Assembly (NCBI GenBank): GCA_046582115.1
Contig: JAYGFA010000053.1
Location: forward strand, 17,236-81,235
DNA length: 64,000 nucleotides
Source of the DNA: UBA11889 sp046582115
GTDB lineage: Bacteria; Pseudomonadota; Gammaproteobacteria; Pseudomonadales; Azotimanducaceae
Direction: 5' to 3'
Shown here: positions 44,994 to 53,852 of the stretch, one piece after another
Layout of the letters: each line of letters starts with the position of its first letter
Numbering within the stretch: position 1 is the stretch's first letter
Made by a program: the position numbers and the translations under genes
The notes under the pieces: generated by a model
Told to the model about the DNA's origin: nothing
Seen by the model: only the letters and a program-made list of their open reading frames with translations
Databases searched by the model: none

Positions 44994-45672
44994 CGCTGCT
45001 CCGGTGATTTGTGTCGATGGACCGAGTGGGTCCGGCAAGGGCACGTTGGCGCGGGCTCTAGCAAAAAGGCTTGGTTGGCACCTTCTTGACAGCGGAAGCT
45101 TGTATCGTGCTGTAGGCCTCTACGCTCACATTCGGGACGTACCCATTGAGGATGAAGAGGCGCTGCAAAGCCTTGTCGAATCCCTCGACATCCAATTTGC
45201 GACTTGGCGAAACCCGAGTTTGTTCGTAAATGGCATAGATGTAACCGAAGCAATTCGGGGCGAGGAAGCGACCCGTATTGCTAGTCTGGTGGCAAAACGG
45301 GAAAAAGTACGGGCCGCTTTACTAGTCCGACAGAAGAATTTTCGTAAGATGCCGGGTTTGGTTGCGGACGGGCGCGACTTGGGCACGGTCGTTTTCCCCG
45401 ACGCGAAGTTAAAGATTTACTTGGATGCCAGTCCTGAAGAACGGGCGCGAAGGCGATACATCGAGTTGAAAGATAAGGGTCTGAATGTTAGCCTTCCCGA
45501 CCTTTTTCAAAGCATCACAGAGCGGGATGAGCGGGATAAGACCCGGAGCTTTTCCCCGCTCAAAGTAGCTCAGGGCGCATGTGTTCTGGACAGTACGGAC
45601 CTCTCGATTAGCGAGGTCTTAGAAAGAGCACTCGCGGCCGCGCAAGAAAAGGGGTTACTGATTACCAACTGA
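44986..45672 (+). CDS. cmk: Cytidylate kinase
   Basis: Phosphorylates CMP and dCMP. The 228-residue product has the P-loop DGPSGSGKGTLARALAKRLG, the segment LLDSGSLYRAVGLYA, the DGRDLGTVVFPDA block, and FFLDASPEERARRRY-like KIYLDASPEERARRRY. It overlaps tyrA by eight bases and lies 11 bp before rpsA, the usual cmk-rpsA order. UMP phosphorylation would normally fall to PyrH, which is damaged in this window; bacterial Cmk acts poorly on UMP. Confidence 0.96.
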   Translation: MADAAPVICVDGPSGSGKGTLARALAKRLGWHLLDSGSLYRAVGLYAHIRDVPIEDEEALQSLVESLDIQFATWRNPSLFVNGIDVTEAIRGEEATRIASLVAKREKVRAALLVRQKNFRKMPGLVADGRDLGTVVFPDAKLKIYLDASPEERARRRYIELKDKGLNVSLPDLFQSITERDERDKTRSFSPLKVAQGACVLDSTDLSISEVLERALAAAQEKGLLITN

Positions 45673-45683
45673 GATTGGAGACT

Positions 45684-47399
45684 ATGAGCGAAAGTTTCGC
45701 GGATCTATTTCAAGAGAGCCTAACCACGGTTGAGATGGTGCCGGGTTCGATCGTAATTGGCACAGTGGTGGACATCGATAGCGAGTGGGTTGTGGTCCAC
45801 GCGGGGTTGAAGTCAGAGGGAGTTATTCCACGGAATCAATTTGTCAACGAGAGTGGCGAATTCAACGTGGAGATAGGCGATCAGGTCAAGGTCGCGATGG
45901 AGGCCGTTGACGATGGATTTGGGGAAACGCGTCTTTCTCGAGAAAAGGCACGTCGGGCAGAGTCCTGGGATATGTTGGAAGACGCATTTACCAACAACGA
46001 ACCTGTGATAGGCGTTATGAATGGCAAGGTCAAAGGCGGCTTTACGGTAGATATCAACGACATAAGAGCGTTTTTGCCGGGATCTCTTGTGGACATTCGG
46101 CCGCTACGAGAAACGGTTCACCTCGAAGGGAAACCGCTTGAGTTCAAAGTGATCAAACTCGACCAGAAGCGAAACAATGTTGTGGTTTCTCGCCGTGCGG
46201 TACTCGAACAAGAAAATAGTGAAGAACGTGATGCGCTCCTCAGTTCGCTCGAAGAGGGCCAGGAAGTAAAGGGAGTCGTCAAGAATTTGACGGATTACGG
46301 GGCGTTTGTTGATTTAGGAGGAATCGACGGCTTGTTGCACATCACTGATATGGCTTGGCGACGAATTCGGCATCCGAGTGAAATGGTGAATGTGGGTGAT
46401 GAATTGATGGTTAAGATTCTCAAGTTTGACCGCGAAAAAAATCGAGTTTCTCTCGGCATGAAGCAGCTTGGAGACGACCCATGGGTGGAAATCAAAGGTC
46501 GCTATCCGGAGAACACCCGGGTGCAGGCGGTTGTCACGAATCTTACCGATTACGGGTGTTTTGCGGAAATCGAGGAGGGCGTAGAGGGTCTCGTTCACGT
46601 CTCGGAAATGGATTGGACCAACAAAAACATACACCCGTCAAAAGTCGTGGCCGTTGGCGATGAAGTGGAAGTCATGGTGTTGGATATTGACGAAGAACGG
46701 CGTCGGATCTCGTTGGGAATCAAACAGTGTCGGGAAAATCCGTGGGGCGAATTCGGAAGCAAACATGCTCACGGAGATCGCATATCAGGCAAGATTAAAT
46801 CCATCACAGATTTTGGAATATTCATTGGCCTTGAGGGTGGTATCGACGGGCTGGTGCATCTATCTGATATCTCATGGGATGAAGCTGGAGAGACAGCGGT
46901 TCGTCGGTACAGCAAGGGAGAGGAACTCGAGACGGTTATCCTAGCAATCGATGTGGAGCGAGAACGGATTTCGCTGGGCGTTAAGCAGCTCGAAAGGGAC
47001 CCCTTTTTCGCCTTTATCTCGGAACACGATAGAGGAAGCGTTGTTAAAGGGACGGTGTCCGAAGTTGACGAAAAACTCGCTGTTTTGACCTTCGCGGATG
47101 GAGTGGAGGGCGTGTTGAAAGCATCTGAAATTAGCATTGAATCGGTCGATGACGCCCGACAGTTTCTCAATATTGGCGACGAGCTAGAAGTGAAAATTGT
47201 GAGCCTCGATCGTAAAAATCGAGTGATTAATCTTTCAGCCAAATCCAGAGAAATTGACGATGAACAAGAGGTGCATCGAGAGTATCAAGAGCAGGGTGAA
47301 GACCGTGCTGGACCGGCAACTCTTGGCGATTTAATCAAAGCGCAGATGGACTCTGATGTCGATCCTGACGGGTCGGAAGAAGTAAACTCGAAGGAGTAA
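45684..47399 (+). CDS. rpsA: 30S ribosomal protein S1
   Basis: Binds mRNA leaders on the 30S subunit. From the ATG at 45684 the product has 571 residues (E. coli 557). Six S1 repeats can be followed, for example GTVVDIDSEWVVVHAGLKSEG, VKGVVKNLTDYGAFVDLGGIDG-type repeats and the sixth with GTVSEVDEKLAVLTFADGVEG. The C-terminus is acidic. The sequence TTGGAG upstream of the ATG is a good ribosome binding site and supports this start. The 154-bp gap to ihfB shows only a weak ACCCG/CGGGT hairpin near 47407. Confidence 0.97.
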   Translation: MSESFADLFQESLTTVEMVPGSIVIGTVVDIDSEWVVVHAGLKSEGVIPRNQFVNESGEFNVEIGDQVKVAMEAVDDGFGETRLSREKARRAESWDMLEDAFTNNEPVIGVMNGKVKGGFTVDINDIRAFLPGSLVDIRPLRETVHLEGKPLEFKVIKLDQKRNNVVVSRRAVLEQENSEERDALLSSLEEGQEVKGVVKNLTDYGAFVDLGGIDGLLHITDMAWRRIRHPSEMVNVGDELMVKILKFDREKNRVSLGMKQLGDDPWVEIKGRYPENTRVQAVVTNLTDYGCFAEIEEGVEGLVHVSEMDWTNKNIHPSKVVAVGDEVEVMVLDIDEERRRISLGIKQCRENPWGEFGSKHAHGDRISGKIKSITDFGIFIGLEGGIDGLVHLSDISWDEAGETAVRRYSKGEELETVILAIDVERERISLGVKQLERDPFFAFISEHDRGSVVKGTVSEVDEKLAVLTFADGVEGVLKASEISIESVDDARQFLNIGDELEVKIVSLDRKNRVINLSAKSREIDDEQEVHREYQEQGEDRAGPATLGDLIKAQMDSDVDPDGSEEVNSKE

Positions 47400-47553
47400 T
47401 ATCCGGACCCGCACGACGGGTTCTCCTCGCTCGAGGCCACTCATTAATCGTTTCTCCATAGAACTCCAACTCCATGAAAAATAAGGAATTTTACTTGTAG
47501 GGCGGGTTTTGCTGTGATAGGTTGAGTTGAGTCGGATCCGTGTGCTGGGGACA

Positions 47554-47865
47554 ATGACGAAGTCGGAGCTTATTGAGCAAATTACCGCTAAACAAACGCA
47601 GCTATCGTCGAAGGACGTAGAACTTGCGGTGAGAGAGATTTTGGACCACATGTCGTCGACGCTGTCGAGCGGAACGCGAATTGAAATTCGGGGTTTTGGC
47701 AGTTTCTCCCTTCATTACCGCGCCCCGCGTATTGGTCGCAATCCTAAGACTGGCGAATCCGTGGGCTTGACGGGGAAATATGTTCCTCACTTCAAGCCCG
47801 GAAAAGAGCTGCGAGATCGAGTTAATGGGACGCTCACTAATAGATCGTTATTCGACGATATTTAA
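47554..47865 (+). CDS. ihfB: Integration host factor subunit beta
   Basis: DNA-bending protein of the HU/IHF family. From the ATG at 47554 it has 103 residues. The IHF-beta pattern is clear: MTKSELIEQIT at the start, the beta-arm GFGSFSLHYRAPRIGRNPKTGE, then VPHFKPGKELRDRVN. The Pro within GRNPKTGE, which intercalates in DNA, is present. Its position after rpsA is the standard one and supports IHF-beta over HU. An upstream extension to 47527 is unlikely. Confidence 0.95.
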   Translation: MTKSELIEQITAKQTQLSSKDVELAVREILDHMSSTLSSGTRIEIRGFGSFSLHYRAPRIGRNPKTGESVGLTGKYVPHFKPGKELRDRVNGTLTNRSLFDDI

Positions 47866-47942
47866 ACCTTTTCCACTGGCAGTAGTTCTAATAACGCTGC
47901 TCAAATAGTCCGACGGGTCGATTGCCGGCTAGGGTTGGTTAA

Positions 47943-48233
47943 GTGAAGAAAGTTCTATTGGTTTTGTTTGGTATTGCTATAGCAGGGGCTGCCGCATTAT
48001 TTGCAATCAGAAATGCGTCACCCGTATCGCTATCGATTCTTGAATACCAGTCGGCTCAGCTCCCTCTGTTCGTCTGGCTCGGAATAACATTCTCCGTCGG
48101 CTTGGTATTGGGGTTAGTTGTTGCGACCGCGGTTTTTTTTCAGGCAAAAAATCGTGAACGGAAAATTAGACAAGATCTAGGTGCTAGCCGTCGCGAGTTG
48201 TTTAAGTTGCAGAATGAGTCGAAGTTGACGTAG
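47943..48233 (+). CDS. lapA: Lipopolysaccharide assembly protein LapA
   Basis: Small inner-membrane protein that works with LapB to control LpxC turnover. The 96-residue product has two membrane segments (VLLVLFGIAIAGAAALFAI and FVWLGITFSVGLVLGLVVA) with the loop RNASPVSLSIL between, typical of LapA/YciS (F..NxxPVxLxFL). A basic cytoplasmic tail follows. It starts GTG. It normally precedes lapB; here only a decayed lapB trace follows. Confidence 0.9.
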   Translation: MKKVLLVLFGIAIAGAAALFAIRNASPVSLSILEYQSAQLPLFVWLGITFSVGLVLGLVVATAVFFQAKNRERKIRQDLGASRRELFKLQNESKLT

Positions 48234-48640
48234 CACCTGAAAATCGAGCTAGAAATACCGAACACGCGTGTTCATACCTGATGCGTTAGAACAAGCTTTC
48301 ACGTTTGAGGGACAGGTTCCGAATCGAGGACTGCGTGTTCGAGAGTGTCGCAATATCTGTCGTTGCAATCGTTACGTTAGTTCTAGGCGTCTTGGTCGGA
48401 CGTTCGTTAAGTTCGAAAAATGTTAGTCCGACAGGGCCGAACAATTGCTTGATGATCTTGTTCATAAAGCCGATGTTCGCCGGGCGGCTCTCGGCCATTT
48501 ACTTGAGATATATCAGCGCGAACGTGACTGGAAACAAGCGGAGGAAATTGGTCGAAGACTCCTCGATAGCGATGACGGTACCGTGCTATAGCGCTGGCCC
48601 ATTTCCTGTGCGAGCGATGCGATAAGTCGTTAACGCGCGG
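48234..48640 (+). pseudogene. lapB: Decayed remnant of lapB (LPS assembly / LpxC control TPR protein)
   Basis: The 400-bp gap after lapA holds no intact gene but retains recognisable LapB sequence. In one frame, from about 48304, EGQVPNRGLRV resembles the LapB tract GEVDRAIRI. After a TAG at 48424-48426 comes SDRAEQLLDDL, then ALGHLLEIYQRERDWKQAEE, close to the TPR segment ALxxLLxIYQxxxDWxxAI. A second TAG at 48589-48591 follows; in the next frame ALAHFLCERCDKSL matches the LapB IAHFYCELA block. The N-terminal membrane anchor, the later TPRs and the C-terminal rubredoxin domain are gone. The remnant runs into the end of the catabolic flavoprotein gene. The identification is by eye, helped by its position right after lapA. 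Confidence 0.7.
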
Positions 48641-50111
48641 CGACCTCAGCGAAGCTCGAGCGGTTCGCGGCGTTGGCCCCGGCGATGCGTCCAAATACTG
48701 AGCCCGACGTGAGACCGGTACCTCCTGGATAGTTAAAGTAAAAAAGGCCGCCGACGATTTCGCCGGCGGCGTAAAGGCCGGGAATCGGACTTCCCGCTTC
48801 ATCGATGACCCGAGCTTTAGGGTCCACATGGAGGCCACCGAAAGTGAAGGTAATACCGCAAGTAACACCGTATGCCTCAAAGGGCGGGGTATCAATGGGG
48901 TTGGCCCAGTTGGACTTGGGAACCGCTAGGCCTTGCGTGCTAAGTCCGTCTTTCACCGATGGGTCAAACGGCGTATCTGCACTGCACGCCGCGTTATACG
49001 CGGTCACGCAGCTCACGAAATTCTCGGTGTCTACGCCTTCCATGCGTTGCGCCAACTCGCTCAGTGTTTCTGCTTGTACACGAGTTACTTGCTTTATTCG
49101 GTACTCGTCCCTGAGTAAGGGGCTCACTTTTTTGTCGAAAATTTGATAGGCGAATTGGCCGGGCTGTTTTAGGATTTCGCGTCCGTAACGAGCATAAGTG
49201 TAGTTGCGGAAATCGGCACCTTCGTCGACGAATCGCTTCCCGTCCGCATTGATCATGATGCCCAGGGGGTAGGAGTGTTTCTGGAAATTATCCCCAACCT
49301 CAAGATCGCCAAATTCCGGCGCGTTGAGGTCCCAGCTAACGGCGTGACAACCGGACCAGTGGCCGCGCGTGGCCGCGCCCATGTCTGTGGCCATTTTGAT
49401 ACCGTCGCCAGTGTTGAAACGAGTGCCACGAACCGGCGCTAGGTCCCAACCCGGCCCTAAGTAACGTGCGCGCCAAGCAGGATTTGACTCGAATCCTCCA
49501 CACGCCAATACCACTGCATCAGCAGCGATTGCGGTGTCATCAACTTCGACTCCACAAACGATTCCCGAGTCGCTTAGCAAACGAGTTGTACGACTTTGGT
49601 ATCGAATTGCCACACCCAATTTTTCTGCAATCGCGGTCAGACTATCAACCAAGCCTGGACCTCCACCCCAGGCTTCCACGGTCAGGCCGCCCCAAAATCG
49701 AACGGTCCCGCCAATCTCAAATGATTGACGACCGTAGAGTGGGAGAAAACGGACCCCGTGCTGCCGCATCCACCGCAATGTATTAAAACTTTCTTCAACT
49801 AACCTTTCGGCAAGGTCAGGATCGATCCGATAGTTTGTAACCCTACCGAGATCGTCATAGAAATCCTCACGAGCGTAAGTTCCGAATTCGGTGCGTTCGA
49901 TCTCGGATTGTGTGAGATCGGGCATAATTCTTAAGAGGTCGTCGATGCCTTCGTATACCGTTCGCATCGCGCCCGCCGTAAAGCGTGAGTTTCCCCCGCG
50001 CAGTTCGTATGGGGCACGTTCTAACAGGATGACATCTGCGCCGCGCTCGCGTGCACTAATGGCCGCACAAAGCGCGGCATTGCCTCCCCCAACGATTACC
50101 ACGCGCGTCAT
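48630..50111 (-). CDS. FAD-dependent oxidoreductase resembling tricarballylate dehydrogenase TcuA
   Basis: A 493-residue flavoprotein of the FAD-binding-2 (fumarate reductase/succinate dehydrogenase) family. The FAD motif is VIVGGGNAALCAAISARERGA, followed by RGGNSRFTAGAMR and WGGLTVEAWGGGPGLVDSL. The block RYLGPGWDLAPVRGTRFNTGDG and the C-terminal GGLFYFNYPGGTGLTSGSVFGR follow. These tracts match FAD-dependent tricarballylate dehydrogenase TcuA. The true substrate may be another carboxylic acid. It ends against the lapB remnant and overlaps the CoA-transferase gene by four bases, so both are one operon. No TcuB-like electron carrier is seen. Confidence 0.85.
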   Translation of the reverse strand: MTRVVIVGGGNAALCAAISARERGADVILLERAPYELRGGNSRFTAGAMRTVYEGIDDLLRIMPDLTQSEIERTEFGTYAREDFYDDLGRVTNYRIDPDLAERLVEESFNTLRWMRQHGVRFLPLYGRQSFEIGGTVRFWGGLTVEAWGGGPGLVDSLTAIAEKLGVAIRYQSRTTRLLSDSGIVCGVEVDDTAIAADAVVLACGGFESNPAWRARYLGPGWDLAPVRGTRFNTGDGIKMATDMGAATRGHWSGCHAVSWDLNAPEFGDLEVGDNFQKHSYPLGIMINADGKRFVDEGADFRNYTYARYGREILKQPGQFAYQIFDKKVSPLLRDEYRIKQVTRVQAETLSELAQRMEGVDTENFVSCVTAYNAACSADTPFDPSVKDGLSTQGLAVPKSNWANPIDTPPFEAYGVTCGITFTFGGLHVDPKARVIDEAGSPIPGLYAAGEIVGGLFYFNYPGGTGLTSGSVFGRIAGANAANRSSFAEVAAR

Positions 50112-51316
50112 ACGATCACGCCTATTTTTCGTAAGCGTTTGATTTCTAGAATATTTATCCCCGACTCGGCCAGAATTTCATCGCTATCGCGACCGAGCGT
50201 TGGTGGTACAGATGTTGGCCCCGTGGGTGTGTCGTCAACGGTAAACCCAGCGCCTAAAAACGTGAGTGCTTCATCCATGCCGGGTACATCGGACATGGTT
50301 GTTAGGGTATTTCGAAACTTCAACTGTGGGTGCTGCACGACGTCGCCAAGACTCTTCAATTGTCCCGAAGGTACACCCGCCTTGCGCAGCAAATCGTCCC
50401 AATGACTTGCGCTATCGGTCGAGAAAATCTTGCCAAAAATTGCTCGCAGCTCTACTCGATGTTTGCTCGATGCGCGGATGTCACGAAAGCGATCGTCTTC
50501 CAACAAATCATCGCGGCCCAGTGCGTGGGTCATCCGTTCGAACAAGCGTTGATTATTGGCATTGACCAGCAACGTGCCGTCCTTCGTTTTCCAGGTACCG
50601 GCGGACCCTATTTGAGCTAGTGGGTCGGGCCCAACTCGTGGCCCAACTCTACCCGTAGCGAAAAAGTTGTAGTAGTTGAGCCCCATCAGCGCCATACAAG
50701 ACTCGAGCATCGATACATCCAAGAACGCCCCGACGCCGTTACGACCTTTACGAACCAGGGCACCGAGTATGGCCGAGCTTGCGATGACTGCCGTACCGGC
50801 GTCGGCGATGGCGAATCCCACACGGACAGGCTGGTCCTCGGTTCCCGTTGCCATGAACATTCCGGATTCACCCTGGATCAAATGATCCATTGCCGGGCGA
50901 TCGGATTCCGGGCCCGCCTGGCCATACCCCGAAATTGCGCAATAGATCATAGATGGGTTTGCCGTCTGGGCGGCTTCGTAGCCGATGCCGATCCGATCAG
51001 CGGTGCCGGGGCGCATGTTGATTACGATCACGTCAGCATCTTCCATTAGTCGATGCGCGATGCGAACTCCGTCTTCGGTTTTCAGGTCTATGGCGATGGA
51101 ACGTTTACTCGCATTTTGACCGAGGAAACCTGGTGATATTCCCGGAGCAAGTTGTACCCCCATGGAACGCATCTGATCGCCAGCTCCCGGTGCCTCGACT
51201 TTAACGACGTCGGCGCCCATGAGAGCCAGCTGATACGTACAGAGCGGGCCGGCATGCACGTGTGTAAAGTCCAGCACTCGGACCCCTTCAAGAAGGTTGA
51301 TGCGTGGCGATTCCAC
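50108..51316 (-). CDS. CaiB/BaiF family CoA-transferase (first copy)
   Basis: Class III CoA-transferase of 402 residues, predicted to move CoA between carboxylic acids. The N-terminus has EGVRVLDFTHVHAGPLCTYQ and GADVVKVEAPGAGDQMR, then NASKRSIAIDLKTEDG. The catalytic Asp is likely in RPAMDHLIQGESGMFMATG, the position of the active-site Asp in this family. The C-terminal LGRDSDEILAESG is typical. It is the first gene of a two-gene operon with the TcuA-like flavoprotein and is divergent from the enoyl-CoA hydratase gene 71 bp away. Confidence 0.92.
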   Translation of the reverse strand: MESPRINLLEGVRVLDFTHVHAGPLCTYQLALMGADVVKVEAPGAGDQMRSMGVQLAPGISPGFLGQNASKRSIAIDLKTEDGVRIAHRLMEDADVIVINMRPGTADRIGIGYEAAQTANPSMIYCAISGYGQAGPESDRPAMDHLIQGESGMFMATGTEDQPVRVGFAIADAGTAVIASSAILGALVRKGRNGVGAFLDVSMLESCMALMGLNYYNFFATGRVGPRVGPDPLAQIGSAGTWKTKDGTLLVNANNQRLFERMTHALGRDDLLEDDRFRDIRASSKHRVELRAIFGKIFSTDSASHWDDLLRKAGVPSGQLKSLGDVVQHPQLKFRNTLTTMSDVPGMDEALTFLGAGFTVDDTPTGPTSVPPTLGRDSDEILAESGINILEIKRLRKIGVIV

Positions 51317-51387
51317 TGGTATTTGCTCGTCATCCCGCTTGCTCGTAGGCTTTGGAGCCTAGCACGAGTGTTTAGGAGGAATGGAAC

Positions 51388-52179
51388 GTGGACGTTAGCC
51401 AGTTTGAGCGAGAAGGGCACGTTGCGCGAATCACGTTGGATCGGCCGGAAGCGATGAATTCATTGAATCCGGATCTACGTTGGGAACTTTCGCAACATTT
51501 TGATGAAGTAGAAAAAAATGATGACATTTGGGTGGTGGTGGTGACGGGGACGGGGGACAGAGCGTTCTGTGCTGGCGCTGATCTAAAGCATCGAGCCCGG
51601 GAAAGAGAAGCCACTATCGACCAGCGTACGGTTTGGGCTCAGAAGAATGTTGAGACGCGCTCCTTGACCGAACGATGGTATTTCTCCAAACCAGTTATCG
51701 CACGGGTTAACGGTTTCGCGCTGGGGGGCGGGCTCGAACTTGCGATGGCGTGTGACATTATCGTTGCAGCTGATCATGCAGAGTTTGGCCTGCCCGAACC
51801 GCGCCGTGGACTGATTGCTGGCGCGGTTGGTGTGCATCGTTTACCGCGCCAGATTGGACTAAAACCCGCGATGGGGCATATGCTGACTGGGCGACATATG
51901 ACCGCCGACCGCGCGTACGAGTTGGGGTTGGTAAACCAGGTCGTCTCACTCGGGGATTTGGATTTGGCCGTCAACGGCTGGATTGACGACATTCTTCGGT
52001 GCGCGCCCCTCTCTGTCAGGGCAACGAAGGAAGCCGCTATGCGGGGTCTCGACATGGCGTTGCCGCAGGCTTTTTATAGTGAATATGAGTGGGAACGGAA
52101 GCGGCGAAATAGTGCTGATACGTTGGAAGGACCAAGAGCGTTCGCCGAAAAGCGGGAACCCCACTGGGTGGGCAAATGA
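51388..52179 (+). CDS. Enoyl-CoA hydratase/isomerase family protein (first copy)
   Basis: Crotonase-fold protein of 263 residues. The oxyanion segments are GTGDRAFCAGADLKHR and NGFALGGGLELAMACDIIVA, and the region with the acidic catalytic positions reads FGLPEPRRGLIAGAVGVHRLP. The second catalytic Glu of true hydratases is not obvious, so it could act as hydratase, isomerase or a related lyase. The GTG start has AGGAGGAA a few bases upstream, a strong ribosome binding site. It overlaps the dehydrogenase gene by four bases (ATGA). Confidence 0.9.
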   Translation: MDVSQFEREGHVARITLDRPEAMNSLNPDLRWELSQHFDEVEKNDDIWVVVVTGTGDRAFCAGADLKHRAREREATIDQRTVWAQKNVETRSLTERWYFSKPVIARVNGFALGGGLELAMACDIIVAADHAEFGLPEPRRGLIAGAVGVHRLPRQIGLKPAMGHMLTGRHMTADRAYELGLVNQVVSLGDLDLAVNGWIDDILRCAPLSVRATKEAAMRGLDMALPQAFYSEYEWERKRRNSADTLEGPRAFAEKREPHWVGK

Positions 52180-53273
52180 ACCTTCCAAAGTCTTCTTTTG
52201 CCATGGTTCAAGTCGGGCCGCGTGAGCTCGAGGCGAGAGACATACCGATTCCTGATATCGATGCGGATAGCGCCATTCTTGAGCTTGAAGCTTGCGGTAT
52301 TTGTGGCAGCGATTACGAACAATTTGAAGGCGTCTTGCGCACACCGTTCCCCGTCATTCCAGGCCACGAGCCGCTCGGAAAAATCGCGCGTATCGGCGAT
52401 CGTGCGGCCGCTCGTTGGGGTATTGATGAAGGGGATCGTGTAGCGATCGAGACTATGCTGTCGTGTCGTCATTGCGGGCCGTGCTTGGGTGGTGCGTACC
52501 ACCTATGTGATAACCGACGAATCTATTCATATATCCCGCTAACTGAGGCACCTGGTCTATGGGGTGGATATTCACAGTATATGTACCTGCATCCCAACTC
52601 GATTGTTCACCGTATGGATTCGACGCTGCCGCCGGAAACCGCCGTCATCTTTAACCCATTGGGCGCCGGCTTTCGTTGGTCGGTGGAAATTCCAGAAACT
52701 GGTGTCGGCGACACGATCGTCATTCTTGGCCCAGGACAGCGGGGTCTGGCGAGCGTGATCGCGTGTCGGGAGGCTGGAGCAGGAATGATCATCGTGACGG
52801 GGCTTGCTGCAGATTCTCGTAAGCTCGAAGTCGCGCGTTTATATGGCGCCGACTTCACCATTGATGTCGATAACGAGGACGCCGTGCGACGCGTGAAAGA
52901 AATTACCGAAGGAAGGGGGGCGGACACCGTCGTCGATGTCAGTTCGTATGCGACTCAACCCGTTGTTGACGCACTGTCCATGGTTCGACCGGGAGGAACT
53001 ATCGTTCTAGCGGGAGTGAAAGGTTTCAAACCGGTTGATCAATTCGTCAGTGATTTGATCGTCATGAAGGAAATAACGATCAAAGGAGCGTTCGGGGTGA
53101 CGTCGTCAGGATACGACAACGCGATTAGGCTGATTGAGTCGGGTCGTATCGATTTCAGCTTGATGCACACGCACGACTTCCCACTCGCGGATGCGGCATT
53201 AGCGATTCGGACGTTGGCGCGGGAAATTGAAGGTGACGAGTCAATCCATTCATGCCTGATTCCACCTCACTGA
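52176..53273 (+). CDS. Zinc-binding alcohol dehydrogenase (medium-chain family)
   Basis: A 365-residue MDR dehydrogenase. The catalytic zinc site is in CGICGSDYEQFEG and PGHEPLGKIARIG. The structural zinc site has the spacing C-x2-C-x2-C-x7-C in SCRHCGPCLGGAYHLC. The nucleotide-binding motif lies in ILGPGQRGLASVIACREAGA. It is probably co-translated with the upstream crotonase (ATGA overlap), so it may oxidise a hydroxylated intermediate in the same pathway. Substrate unknown. Confidence 0.9.
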   Translation: MNLPKSSFAMVQVGPRELEARDIPIPDIDADSAILELEACGICGSDYEQFEGVLRTPFPVIPGHEPLGKIARIGDRAAARWGIDEGDRVAIETMLSCRHCGPCLGGAYHLCDNRRIYSYIPLTEAPGLWGGYSQYMYLHPNSIVHRMDSTLPPETAVIFNPLGAGFRWSVEIPETGVGDTIVILGPGQRGLASVIACREAGAGMIIVTGLAADSRKLEVARLYGADFTIDVDNEDAVRRVKEITEGRGADTVVDVSSYATQPVVDALSMVRPGGTIVLAGVKGFKPVDQFVSDLIVMKEITIKGAFGVTSSGYDNAIRLIESGRIDFSLMHTHDFPLADAALAIRTLAREIEGDESIHSCLIPPH

Positions 53274-53320
53274 GGCTCATGTAGACTGCGCGAAGAGATC
53301 TGATTGGGGTAACGATCCGC

Positions 53321-53773
53321 ATGGCGAATACACCAGACACTCGACCCGCATTCGAATTCAACGAAAAGGTTGCACGGTCGTTTTTAGACAATTCCTCTGT
53401 CGCGGGCGGCCTGCACGGCTATCTTGGGTTTGAGACGGTGGATGTTGGTCCAGGCACAATGCAAGGTAGATTCGAAGTACGAGAGGAGTTACTTACGTCG
53501 TTTGGCAACATGCATGGCGGTGTTTTATCGGCATTCTGTGATCATCTTCTCGGCACCGTTTGTTACCCGGTAATGAAAAAAGGACAATGGGCAGCAACGA
53601 CGGAATTCAAAATCAATCTCACCCGGCCGGTGAGCCAGGGTATCGTCGACGGTTATGCGACTATCGAAACATTCGGGCGGACCCAAGCGGTTGTGCGAAT
53701 TGATGTGATCAATGAGGGCCGTATAGTCGCGGTCGCGCAGGGAACCGTCACCATCATGGACCCGCGGACGTGA
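53321..53773 (+). CDS. PaaI-type hotdog thioesterase
   Basis: A 150-residue single hotdog-fold protein. The signature FGNMHGGVLSAFCDHLLGTV gives the family HGG and the catalytic-type Asp or neighbour, and TEFKINLTRPVSQGIVDGYA is the beta-sheet core of PaaI/YbgC-like acyl-CoA thioesterases. It lies 47 bp after the dehydrogenase on the same strand. In this neighbourhood it likely releases CoA from a pathway intermediate. It could also be an uncharacterised hotdog protein. Confidence 0.85.
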   Translation: MANTPDTRPAFEFNEKVARSFLDNSSVAGGLHGYLGFETVDVGPGTMQGRFEVREELLTSFGNMHGGVLSAFCDHLLGTVCYPVMKKGQWAATTEFKINLTRPVSQGIVDGYATIETFGRTQAVVRIDVINEGRIVAVAQGTVTIMDPRT

Positions 53774-53852
53774 CCCAATTTACCCACGCGTTGGCGTTGA
53801 CAAAGCATCCCCTAGTGTCCCGTCCAATTCGTCGAGGCATCCTGTGGGTGTC

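Noticed and set aside
48716..48775. GC-rich hairpin (GCCGCCG...CGGCGGC) as a terminator
   Set aside because: It lies inside the flavoprotein coding sequence (GLYAAGEIVGG) and has no T tract on the relevant strand.
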